Assembly (NCBI RefSeq): GCF_000219215.1
Contig: NC_015727.1
Location: 496,001-560,000, forward strand
Origin: Cupriavidus necator N-1
GTDB taxonomy: Bacteria; Pseudomonadota; Gammaproteobacteria; Burkholderiales; Burkholderiaceae
Direction: 5' to 3'
Length of the DNA: 64,000 bases
Positions 1 to 7,248 of this stretch are shown one piece after another (positions within the stretch are counted from its first letter, which is position 1; every line of letters starts with the position of its first letter). A model generated the notes under the pieces. The model was not told the origin of the DNA. It saw only the letters and a list, made by a program, of their open reading frames with translations, and searched no databases. The position numbers and the translations under genes are program-made.

Positions 1-228
1 CCGGCAACGGCCCGCGTGCTGGACTGGTATCACATTGGCATGCGGTTCGAGAACCTCCTCATGGCACTCCGAGGTCTGCGTGGCACTGATGCGCATACTC
101 GAAGAGTCGACTGCGTGAACGCGTGCTCAAAGCGAAATGGCTGTTGTAGCACGGTGAGTCGAAGCGGTGCTTGGAGAGGCTAGAGTCGCTGCGACAGGAC
201 ACAGGTTGGGTTGGCGCTCGCAGTCCAC
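1..228 (+). pseudogene. ISKra4-like transposase remnant, truncated by the window edge and by an IS110 insertion
   Basis: Frame 1 from base 1 reads a peptide with VLDWYHIGMRFENL. This matches the VLDWFHIAMRVQNL segment of the transposase ending at 28799. After about base 100 the homology moves to the third frame (RVLKAKWLL, an in-frame TAG at 147-149, then HGESKRCLERLESL), matching AKWHLWHG and LRRLESL of the same protein. So this is a decayed piece with one frameshift and one nonsense codon. It fades near 228, where the IS110-type element begins. Seen: the similarity and both lesions. Inferred: the family name, from the 28.8 kb homologue. Confidence 0.65.
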
Positions 229-308
229 TAGGACTGATGGTCACCCCCGCCTCCGCGAGTGCGCTACGCTTGCGGCACCAATTGATTGGAGACCATCATG
301 CTGCAAGC

Positions 309-1325
309 GTGACCCTGGTTGGTATCGACCTTGGCAAGCATTCCTTTCACCTACACGGCCAGGACCGCAGAGGTAAAGGCGTGTTTCGCAAGAAGCTGAG
401 CCGCAAGCAGTTGGTCGAGTTTTTCGCAACGTTCCACGCCTGCACCATCGTCATGGAAGCCTGTGCTGGCTCGCACCACATGGCCCGCAAGCTGGCTGCC
501 TTGGGTCATCAGGTTAAGCTCATCTCACCGCAGTTCGTGCGGCCCTTCGTCAAGAGTAACAAGAACGACTTCGTGGATGCTGAGGCGATTTGCGAGGCGG
601 CTTCGCGCCCATCCATGCGGTTCGTGACACCGAAGACGGAGTCCCAGCAAACGCTGTCTGCCCTGCATCGGGCGCGCGAATCGCTGATCCGCGATCGCAC
701 CAAGACCGTCAACCAGATGCACGGCTTCCTGCTGGAGTTCGGCGTTAGCCTGCCGGTCGGCCAAGCGGTCATCAAGCGCCTGCCGGCGGTGCTGGCTGAG
801 CATCCGCTGCCACCGCAACTGGTCGCGATCCTCGAACGCCTGCACAGCCACTTCAAGTACCTCGCCGAACAGATTGGCGAGATCGACAAGGAGATGACCC
901 TCCAGCTCGCTGATGATGACACCGGACAGCGCCTGCTATCCATTCCAGGAATCGGCCCGATCACCGCGAGCGTACTGGCCGCCGAGATGGGCGACGGCAA
1001 ACAATACGGCAGCAGCCGAGACTTCGCGGCATCGATCGGGCTAGTGCCGCGGCAGCACAGTACCGGTGGGAAAGCCAACTTACTCGGCATCAGTAGACGC
1101 GGGGACAAGAACATCAGGCGTTTGCTGGTTCTGTGCGCGAGAGCTTATATGCGTCAACTTGATAGACGAACCGGGCGACTGGCGGACTGGGTACGCGCAA
1201 TGTTGTTGCGCCGCCATTCCAACGTCGTGGCTTGCGCGCTGGCGAACAAGCTTGCCAGAACAGCATGGGCAATCACAACCCGCAGAGCGGTGTTCGATGC
1301 GGGGTGTACGGGCGCGCCAGCTTAG
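309..1325 (+). CDS. IS110-family (IS1111-like) transposase
   Basis: DEDD-type transposase of about 338 residues. The N-terminal RuvC-like part shows GIDLGK (first Asp), VMEACAGS (Glu) and a KNDFVDAEAI stretch (paired Asp). The C-terminal Transposase_20 part has IPGIGPITA and SIGLVPRQHSTGGK, which holds the Ser nucleophile region typical of IS110 elements. A longer frame opens at a TTG at 171, but residues encoded by 171-228 belong to the disrupted ISKra4-like gene upstream. A start at GTG 309, just before TLVGIDLGK, fits the family better. IS110 members often lack clear terminal inverted repeats and the element ends could not be fixed; they lie roughly between 229 and 1477. Confidence 0.85.
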   Translation: MTLVGIDLGKHSFHLHGQDRRGKGVFRKKLSRKQLVEFFATFHACTIVMEACAGSHHMARKLAALGHQVKLISPQFVRPFVKSNKNDFVDAEAICEAASRPSMRFVTPKTESQQTLSALHRARESLIRDRTKTVNQMHGFLLEFGVSLPVGQAVIKRLPAVLAEHPLPPQLVAILERLHSHFKYLAEQIGEIDKEMTLQLADDDTGQRLLSIPGIGPITASVLAAEMGDGKQYGSSRDFAASIGLVPRQHSTGGKANLLGISRRGDKNIRRLLVLCARAYMRQLDRRTGRLADWVRAMLLRRHSNVVACALANKLARTAWAITTRRAVFDAGCTGAPA

Positions 1326-1477
1326 GAAGCGGCACTCCCCTGGCTGACGAATTACCCAACTGGTTTTTCGACGACTGAAAATTTATGACGTGAACGGCAC
1401 AGCGGCCTGGCGGCGAACCTGGTCAGAAAACAAGTCTTCGAGACTGCTTCCGTTTTTAGGATCGTCAGGCGCGGATC

Positions 1478-1789
1478 TCATCGTGGCGCGGGGAGCCATT
1501 CCCCACGACGACGCCGAATAGATTTACGCAAGCCAACATCGGCATCAAGACTCAGGGTTGCAAAAATGGGGGTGACCATAGATTTTCTGAATCCCCGATC
1601 GCCCGCCATGATCGTCTCCAGCATGTGCGGGATCAACGTCGCCGCATCGACCGCTTCGCCATAGGTCTGCGCGTGCAGTGCGGCGTAGCGGTCGAGGTCG
1701 GCTTTCAGGCTGGCCGGGCAGGCAAAGGTCAGCTTCGTGGATTCCGATTTCGGCAGCGGCCCCAGCCGCAGCTTGCGCGTCGTCATCAT
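1478..1789 (-). CDS. DUF2274 family protein, distal gene of the conjugation operon
   Basis: 103 residues with an N-terminal basic stretch (RKLRLGPLPKSE), then KLTFACPASLKADLDRYAAL and HMLETIMAGDRGF, the usual DUF2274 signature. Such proteins follow trbI in Tn4371-type and related mating operons; their role is unknown. The start overlaps the trbI stop by 4 bases (ATGA), so translation is probably coupled. The C-terminal 34 residues after GDRGF are Arg-rich and do not look like the short tail I recall for the family. The 3' end may have been replaced when sequence to the left was rearranged. Confidence 0.7.
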   Translation of the reverse strand: MMTTRKLRLGPLPKSESTKLTFACPASLKADLDRYAALHAQTYGEAVDAATLIPHMLETIMAGDRGFRKSMVTPIFATLSLDADVGLRKSIRRRRGEWLPAPR

Positions 1790-3063
1790 GAAGTCCCCTT
1801 ATTGAAGAAAAGCGGCTGGTACGGCCGCAGCACCAGATCGCGGTTGACGATGATGCGAACCGGCAAGCCCGGACGTTCGGTCAGCGTCGGCTGAATGTTC
1901 ATGTTGCGCCGGGTCATCTCTTGACCGACCTGATTGATGCTGTCCTGCGCGCTGTCGCGCCCGGCGATGATGACCCGATCGCCGTCTTGGCGGTTCTCCG
2001 GCGCGGCTAGCTCTGCGCCGACGCCCAGCAGCGTCGTCAGTGCAGCGCTGGCAAAGATGCGATCCCAGTGCCAATCAACGCCATCTTCCAGGCCGGCATA
2101 GCCGGCCGGGTCGGTGCCGGCTAGATTGTCGAGCGTGAGCGAAGACGTATCGGGCAGGATGATCCTATTCCAGACGACTTGAACGCGGCTCTGCCCGTAG
2201 CTGACCTGGCTGTTGTATTTGCCCAGGATGCGCGAACCCTGCGGGATCAGCAGGAACTTGCCCGTGGCGGTGTCATAGACCGGCTCCGTCACCGTGGCGA
2301 TCACGTCGCCCGGCAAGTCTGATTTGATACCCGTCACCAGCGCCCCGGCAACCACCGTTCCGGCCATGACCTGATACGGCGAAGCCGGTAGGGTCAGATT
2401 GCCGGAATTACGGGTTTCCGTAGAGCCTCCAGTCAGGAACGCCTCTTTCTGGTCTTGCCTGTTCTGCACAGCGGTGGGATCGGCAGGCTGAGCCGCCGTC
2501 GAGGCCGGCCCGGCCGCCAGCGGGTCGAAGGCCGCATTGGCGGCGAAGCCCGGCGCGGCGGCCACCTGCGTCTGCGCCACCTGCGCGGCCTGCTGCGAAC
2601 CCGAGCGGAAGAACACCAACGATGCCGCCGCTGCTTCGGCTTCCTTGCGTAGCGCATCGTTCGGGTCGTGGCCGGGGGCCGTGTAGGCGGCCGTCACCGG
2701 CTGCTGCGACTTCACGATGGCCGGGCCAAGATCGCCCGGCAGCGGCGGCCCCAGTTCCGGCACGGATGCCGGCAAAGGGGGCGGCAGCTTCGAGTAGTCG
2801 GCCGGCAGCGCATCCAGCCCTTCCGACTTGGAGACGCGATCGACGTTGTAAAGCTCGGTCTGCTCGCCAGCGCCGCGCCGCTGCGGTTGCAGCGACCACA
2901 TGAGCGCGCCGAGCACGGCGACCGACAGGGTGCCGGCGAGGATGGCCAGCGTGCGCCGGTTCAAGCGCGTGACTGGGCGCGGCTGGGCGCGCAGCGCCAC
3001 CGCCTCGGGTGCTACCTTGCCCGCCTGCGGCGTGGCGAGGTCGGGAGTGTCGTCCTGGCTCAT
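1786..3063 (-). CDS. trbI: TrbI/VirB10-like mating-pair formation protein
   Basis: 425 residues, normal for TrbI. A cytoplasmic N-terminus is followed by one transmembrane helix near residues 38-58 (LAILAGTLSVAVLGALMWSL), a Pro-rich periplasmic linker, and the C-terminal VirB10 beta-barrel domain (GDVIATVTEPVYD, IPQGSRILGKY, RVQVVWNRIILPD). It spans the envelope and links the ATPases to the TrbG/VirB9 outer-membrane ring. It lies 2 bases after the trbG stop and overlaps the DUF2274 gene by 4 bases. This reading frame is intact, unlike several genes upstream in the operon. Confidence 0.93.
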   Translation of the reverse strand: MSQDDTPDLATPQAGKVAPEAVALRAQPRPVTRLNRRTLAILAGTLSVAVLGALMWSLQPQRRGAGEQTELYNVDRVSKSEGLDALPADYSKLPPPLPASVPELGPPLPGDLGPAIVKSQQPVTAAYTAPGHDPNDALRKEAEAAAASLVFFRSGSQQAAQVAQTQVAAAPGFAANAAFDPLAAGPASTAAQPADPTAVQNRQDQKEAFLTGGSTETRNSGNLTLPASPYQVMAGTVVAGALVTGIKSDLPGDVIATVTEPVYDTATGKFLLIPQGSRILGKYNSQVSYGQSRVQVVWNRIILPDTSSLTLDNLAGTDPAGYAGLEDGVDWHWDRIFASAALTTLLGVGAELAAPENRQDGDRVIIAGRDSAQDSINQVGQEMTRRNMNIQPTLTERPGLPVRIIVNRDLVLRPYQPLFFNKGTS

Positions 3064-3065
3064 GG

Positions 3066-4058
3066 TCAGTTCCTCCGCGCCACGCCATCCGTGCGTTCGA
3101 TCCGCACCACGTCGCCGCCATCACCGCCCAGGCGCAGTTCGGCCGCACCGAACAGCCGATCCACGATGTAGTACGGTGGACGGAAACGGTAGTTCACCAG
3201 TTGCCCGTCACCCTGCCCGCCGATCACGAACAGCGGCGGCAGCTCGCCTTGCGCGATGCCTGGCGGGAACTGGATATAGACCTTCTCGCCGTCATCGAAG
3301 GCGCGCAGCGGCTTCCACGGCGGATTGCTGCCGCTGACCGCGTAGCGGAAACGGATCTTCTCCAGTGCCAGGCCGGTATCGACCGGCGCGGCTGTCTGTG
3401 CGGCCTGCGACTGGCGCTGCAGGGCCAGCATCCGGTCTTTCGGGTAGTCCCAGGACACCGACGCCATCCATGCCTTTTCCGTCGAGGTCAGCTCCAGCAG
3501 GTACGTCCTGCGGCTGGTGGTGATGACCAAGTTCGTCTTGAGGCTCGAACGGATGGGCTTCACCAGCACATTGATGCGCAGCGCGTCGCCGCTGCCGCTG
3601 GATGTGTCACCGACGATCCAGCGCACGGTATCGCCTGCGGCAACAGTCACCAGTTCCTCGCCCGGCTGCAAGGAAACCACGGTCACGTGCCGCGGCGCGG
3701 CATAGACCTGATAGACCGCGCCGTCCGTGAAAGGCCACACCTGAATCGCATTGACGTAGCCCTCGCGGGTGGGCGCGATGCGAGCCTCGGCGTTGGCGCG
3801 CGAGACTCGCACCTTCTCGTCAGCAGGCTCCGGCGCCGCCGGGGCCGTGTCCGCTTCGGGTAGCGGCTTCAACTGTGCCGGCAGCGCCAGCGGCTCGGGC
3901 ACAGTGACAACTTCCACCGGCGCAGGTGGCTCCGGCAGCGCCTGCGCCTGCGCCGGCTTATCGAGCGAGATGGACGGAGGCGGCTTGCCCTGCGAGGCGC
4001 AACCCGACAGGGCCGCCACGGTCAGCACGAAAGCGTAAAAGCGGAAAGACTGGTTCAT
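3066..4058 (-). CDS. trbG: TrbG/VirB9-like outer-membrane channel protein
   Basis: 330-residue lipoprotein of the mating channel. Signal peptide with lipobox LSGC at about residues 17-20, a Pro/Ala-rich linker, then the VirB9/CagX beta domain (VTVVSLQPGEELVTVAAGDT, RTYLLELTSTEKAWMASVSWDYP, PPWKPLRAFDDGEKVYIQFP). The frame is open upstream to 4793, but that part only shadows trbF. The start at 4058 gives the signal peptide and a 4-base ATGA overlap with trbF, matching the coupling seen elsewhere in the operon. Confidence 0.92.
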   Translation of the reverse strand: MNQSFRFYAFVLTVAALSGCASQGKPPPSISLDKPAQAQALPEPPAPVEVVTVPEPLALPAQLKPLPEADTAPAAPEPADEKVRVSRANAEARIAPTREGYVNAIQVWPFTDGAVYQVYAAPRHVTVVSLQPGEELVTVAAGDTVRWIVGDTSSGSGDALRINVLVKPIRSSLKTNLVITTSRRTYLLELTSTEKAWMASVSWDYPKDRMLALQRQSQAAQTAAPVDTGLALEKIRFRYAVSGSNPPWKPLRAFDDGEKVYIQFPPGIAQGELPPLFVIGGQGDGQLVNYRFRPPYYIVDRLFGAAELRLGGDGGDVVRIERTDGVARRN

Positions 4059-4759
4059 GGTTTGGCTCCTTCGGAAGAATCCAGTTCGCGGCTCCATGAC
4101 AGGCCATTGACGTAGATACCCAGTGGGTTCTTGCGCAGGCGCTGCTCGGTGCGCGGGGTTTGCAGGACAGTGGAAAGCACCGCATTCCACCGCTCGGTGC
4201 CAGCGGGGGCACCGTTGATGAACCGTTGTTCCGTCCAGCGCACGTTGAAAGACGTGTCGCTGGCGCGGACAACGCTGGTGATCTGCACCGTCACCGATTC
4301 CTTGCCGATGCGGGCGAAGGGATCGTTCTTGCTGGCGTAGTCGTTGAGCACCGCCGCGCCCTTGTCGGTGGTGTAGTCGTAGGCATCCAGCCAGTTCTGC
4401 CGCACCACGATCGGGTCGATGGATAGCGAGCGCACCAGCGTCACGAAGCGCGCCAGGTGGTGCGCGATCTGCGCATCGGCGGGCCGATACGGCGTGGCCG
4501 CCTCGCCGACGGCGCGCACCTGCCCGGACTGATCGACCTCGATGACGTAAGGCGTGACGATGGACTGTGCCGAGCGCCACACCAGGCCGCCGGCCATCAG
4601 CAGCGCCAGCGTGAGACAGCCGAAGGCCATGAATCGCCAGTTCTTGGCCTGGACGCGGGCCGAGCCGATACGGTCGTCCCACACCTGCGCGGCGGATTGG
4701 TACGGGGTGGCAGGCTGCGGCGTATCGGCATAGCGCACCTGCGGGCGTTTGAATCGCAT
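4055..4759 (-). CDS. trbF: TrbF/VirB8-like inner-membrane mating protein
   Basis: 234 residues. A short cytoplasmic tail, a transmembrane helix near residues 42-62 (FMAFGCLTLALLMAGGLVWR), then the NTF2-like periplasmic VirB8 domain (VTPYVIEVDQSGQVRAVGEA, NWLDAYDYTTDKGAAVLNDY, WTEQRFINGAPAGTERWNAV). VirB8 proteins nucleate assembly of the type IV secretion complex at the inner membrane. The gene is intact, starts 30 bases after trbL ends, and overlaps trbG by 4 bases. Confidence 0.93.
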   Translation of the reverse strand: MRFKRPQVRYADTPQPATPYQSAAQVWDDRIGSARVQAKNWRFMAFGCLTLALLMAGGLVWRSAQSIVTPYVIEVDQSGQVRAVGEAATPYRPADAQIAHHLARFVTLVRSLSIDPIVVRQNWLDAYDYTTDKGAAVLNDYASKNDPFARIGKESVTVQITSVVRASDTSFNVRWTEQRFINGAPAGTERWNAVLSTVLQTPRTEQRLRKNPLGIYVNGLSWSRELDSSEGAKP

Positions 4760-4789
4760 GGGTGTTCTCCTTGAGGGTCAGGTATCGGG

Positions 4790-6163
4790 TCACTCATCGG
4801 GGCGCAGGCTGGGGCCTTGCCCCGAGCCGCCGCCGTCGCCCCCGCGCAGCGTGTGGGCGGCGGTGGTCGCGGCATGGGTGATCTGCTGGCGGCGGTGCAT
4901 CCGCTTGGCCCAGGCGGGTTGCTCTTGCTTCGGCGCGCTGGCTGCGCTGTCTGCGCCTTCGCCTGCGGCGGCCTGGCCGGAACCGGCAGCGCCGGCATTC
5001 GCGCCGTTCCATCCGGCACGGAAGGAATCGGCCACCTTCTGACCGGCAGCGGAAGCGCCGGACGCGGCGCGGCGGCCTGCGGCTTGCGCGCCGGTCTTGG
5101 CGACATTGCCGAGGCCCGCCGCAGCGCCCTTGGCTCCGCCGCGCGCTGCGGCGGAACCGGCCTGGAATGCGGACTTGGCGCTGCTGGCCGCCGACGTGGC
5201 GGCGCGTGCGCCGCTGCCGGCCAGCTTGGCGGCGGCGGGGGCCATGCGCGCGCCCGCCATGACGGCACCGCCCACGCCGGTCGCGGTGGCACCAATGGCA
5301 ACGCCAGTGCCGACCGCGCCGACGGCAGCGCCGGCCATCGCGCCCGCGCCAAGCTGCGGCGCACCGGACACAAGGCCCGTGGCGATGCCGGGGCCGAAGA
5401 TGCCGAGCGCCAGCAGCGCGATCGAGGCCAGCATCACGACAAGCGCATGGTCGATGGAAGGCTCGTCAGGATGAACCTGAAACTCCGCGAACAGGCCCGA
5501 GCCGATGCCGACGATGACGGCCAGCACCAAGACCTTGATGCCCGACGAAACCACGTTGCCGAGCACCTTTTCCGCAAGGAAGCTCGTCTTGTTCCAGAGC
5601 GCAAACGGAATCAAGACGAAGCCGGCGAGCGTGGTCAGCTTGAACTCGATCAGCGTGATGAAAAGCTGTACCGCCAGCACGAAGAAGCAGAGGATCACCA
5701 CCAGCCAGGCGATGAACAGCACCACGATGGGATCGAGGATCACGAACACTTCGGGGAAGCCGGCCATGTCGCCGATCTGGTCAAGGATCGGCGCAGCCGC
5801 GTCGATGCCCGTCTTCGCCAGCCGGCCCGGCTGCAAGAAGTTCTCCATCGTGATGGCCGAGCCGGTGGCGGTGATACCTAGCCCCGCAAATGACCGGAAC
5901 ACGACGCACGACAACCAGTTGAAGTTGCCGATGATGTAGGCGAAGGCACCGACGTAGAGCACCTTGCGCAGCAGCTTGGCAATCACGTCCTCGCCTTGGC
6001 CGGTGGCATGGCTCATGGCCCAATACAGGCCGGCGATGGTCATGTCGATGACGATCAGTGTGGCGGTCAGGAACGCCACTTCGCCTTGCAGGAGCCCGAA
6101 GCCCGAGTCGATGTAGCGCGAGAAGGTATCGAGAAATCTGTCGATGATGGTCACGTCGTTCAT
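4790..6163 (-). CDS. trbL: TrbL/VirB6-like polytopic inner-membrane protein
   Basis: 457 residues. About six hydrophobic helices occupy the first 290 residues (for example GEVAFLTATLIVIDMTIAGL and VLFIAWLVVILCFFVLAV). A long Ala/Gly-rich C-terminal tail follows, typical of TrbL of the Tn4371/P-type systems. VirB6 proteins form part of the DNA path through the inner membrane. The frame is open further upstream, but MNDVTIIDRFLDTF at 6163 is the natural start: it overlaps the trbK stop by 4 bases (ATGA). Confidence 0.9.
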   Translation of the reverse strand: MNDVTIIDRFLDTFSRYIDSGFGLLQGEVAFLTATLIVIDMTIAGLYWAMSHATGQGEDVIAKLLRKVLYVGAFAYIIGNFNWLSCVVFRSFAGLGITATGSAITMENFLQPGRLAKTGIDAAAPILDQIGDMAGFPEVFVILDPIVVLFIAWLVVILCFFVLAVQLFITLIEFKLTTLAGFVLIPFALWNKTSFLAEKVLGNVVSSGIKVLVLAVIVGIGSGLFAEFQVHPDEPSIDHALVVMLASIALLALGIFGPGIATGLVSGAPQLGAGAMAGAAVGAVGTGVAIGATATGVGGAVMAGARMAPAAAKLAGSGARAATSAASSAKSAFQAGSAAARGGAKGAAAGLGNVAKTGAQAAGRRAASGASAAGQKVADSFRAGWNGANAGAAGSGQAAAGEGADSAASAPKQEQPAWAKRMHRRQQITHAATTAAHTLRGGDGGGSGQGPSLRPDE

Positions 6164-6498
6164 GGCGTGTCCTCCGCAGCGGCGAGCGGCGCATCGCCTT
6201 CCGGCGCGTGGTCGTCGGGCGTGTCGAAGCTCGCTGGAATCGGCGGCAGTTCGGCCAGCGTCCGGTATTCGTCCGGCCCGGCCTGGCCGGCGAAGAACCG
6301 CCGCCGGAAGGCTTCGGCGGCGGCCCGGCAGGTGTCTTTGCCTGCGGCTTGCCGGTCGGCTACGCATCGGGCGCGCAGCACCTTGAGCCGCACGGGATCG
6401 GCGGCCAAGGTGGCGGCCAGGTCTTCGGCCGGCTGCTGGCCGCACGCGGTCAGCAGCACGGCCAGCAGCGAAACGGACAGAACGGGAACGCCTCGCAT
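6160..6498 (-). CDS. trbK: TrbK-like entry-exclusion lipoprotein (trbK-alt type)
   Basis: 112 residues from the ATG at 6498. Signal peptide with lipobox VLLTAC, then DPVRLKVLRARCVADRQAAG and CRAAAEAFRRRFF, the pattern of the small 'TrbK-alt' lipoproteins found between trbJ and trbL. Such proteins are thought to act in entry exclusion, blocking redundant transfer. A strong Shine-Dalgarno sequence GGGAGG (6504-6509, minus strand) sits just before this ATG and supports independent initiation. In this sequence the gene is also in the same frame as trbJ with no stop between them; see the trbJ entry. It overlaps trbL by 4 bases. Confidence 0.72.
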   Translation of the reverse strand: MRGVPVLSVSLLAVLLTACGQQPAEDLAATLAADPVRLKVLRARCVADRQAAGKDTCRAAAEAFRRRFFAGQAGPDEYRTLAELPPIPASFDTPDDHAPEGDAPLAAAEDTP

Positions 6499-7248
6499 GG
6501 CCGCCTCCCGTCGGTTGTTGTAGAAGTTGACGGACTGCGGCGTGTACGACGTGCCGGTGCCCAGGAAGCGCCGCCGCACTTCGCGGGCGCGCTCGGTGGC
6601 CGCCGCCTGCCGAGCCAGTTCCAGCGAGGCCGCCCGGTCTTGCGTGATCTGGAGCTGCTGGGTCTGAATGGACTGCTTGGCCTGCAAGGCGAGAAGCTGG
6701 TTCGTTGCCTGCATCGCTTGCAGCGCGCCGGTGGCCGACTGGCTCTGGCTCACGAGGTCGGCTAGCGCGCTTTCGTCTTGCGCCAGGTTCTGCGACACCT
6801 GCGCCTGCATCCGCATCGCGGTGTGCAGGCCGTCGAGCGTGTTCTTCCAGCGTTCGCGTGCGTCCTGTGCCATGCGGTCGCCGCTGATGGTGGCGGCGTA
6901 CTGCTCCGGGTACAGGCGCGAGAACGTGGCATCCATACTCTGCACGTCGTAGGCCAACCCCTGCGCTTCGGCGATCAGGCGTTCGGTGGTGGCAAGCGTC
7001 GAGCGCAGGCGGTTGGTGATGTTGAAATCCAGCTTCGTCAGGTTGCGCGCCTGGTTCAGCAGCATCTGTGCTTCGTTTTGGAGCTGGTTGATCTGGTTGT
7101 TGATCTGCTCCAGCGTGCGAACGGCGGTGAGCGTGTTCTGCACGAAGTTGGATGGGTCGAACACCGTCAGCGCCGATGCAGGCTGCACGGCCAGCAGGGA
7201 CACCGACAGCGCGGCGGCGAGCGAAACGGAAAGGACACGGGCTTTCAT
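6160..7248 (-). CDS. trbJ: TrbJ mating-pair protein, reading through into trbK (362-codon open frame)
   Basis: Residues 1-245 are a normal TrbJ/VirB5-like periplasmic protein. It has a signal peptide ending ASALTVFD, Gln/Asn-rich coiled-coil segments (LEQINNQINQLQNEAQ, RNLTKLDFNITNRLRSTLAT), and a C-terminus ERAREVRRRFLGTGTSYTP ending FYNN. VirB5-like proteins act at the pilus tip. Codon 246 is CGA (6511-6513); TrbJ proteins I recall end at about this point, so a TGA-to-CGA change would explain why the frame runs on through the trbK signal peptide. The resulting fusion would place a second hydrophobic segment mid-protein. Seen: the continuous frame and the intervening Shine-Dalgarno. Inferred: the lost stop. 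It overlaps trbE by 4 bases. Confidence 0.75.
   Translation of the reverse strand: MKARVLSVSLAAALSVSLLAVQPASALTVFDPSNFVQNTLTAVRTLEQINNQINQLQNEAQMLLNQARNLTKLDFNITNRLRSTLATTERLIAEAQGLAYDVQSMDATFSRLYPEQYAATISGDRMAQDARERWKNTLDGLHTAMRMQAQVSQNLAQDESALADLVSQSQSATGALQAMQATNQLLALQAKQSIQTQQLQITQDRAASLELARQAAATERAREVRRRFLGTGTSYTPQSVNFYNNRREAAMRGVPVLSVSLLAVLLTACGQQPAEDLAATLAADPVRLKVLRARCVADRQAAGKDTCRAAAEAFRRRFFAGQAGPDEYRTLAELPPIPASFDTPDDHAPEGDAPLAAAEDTP

Noticed and set aside
3066-4793. 575-codon frame as a single trbG gene
   Set aside because: The part above 4058 is the shadow of trbF; the signal peptide and ATGA overlap fix the trbG start at 4058.
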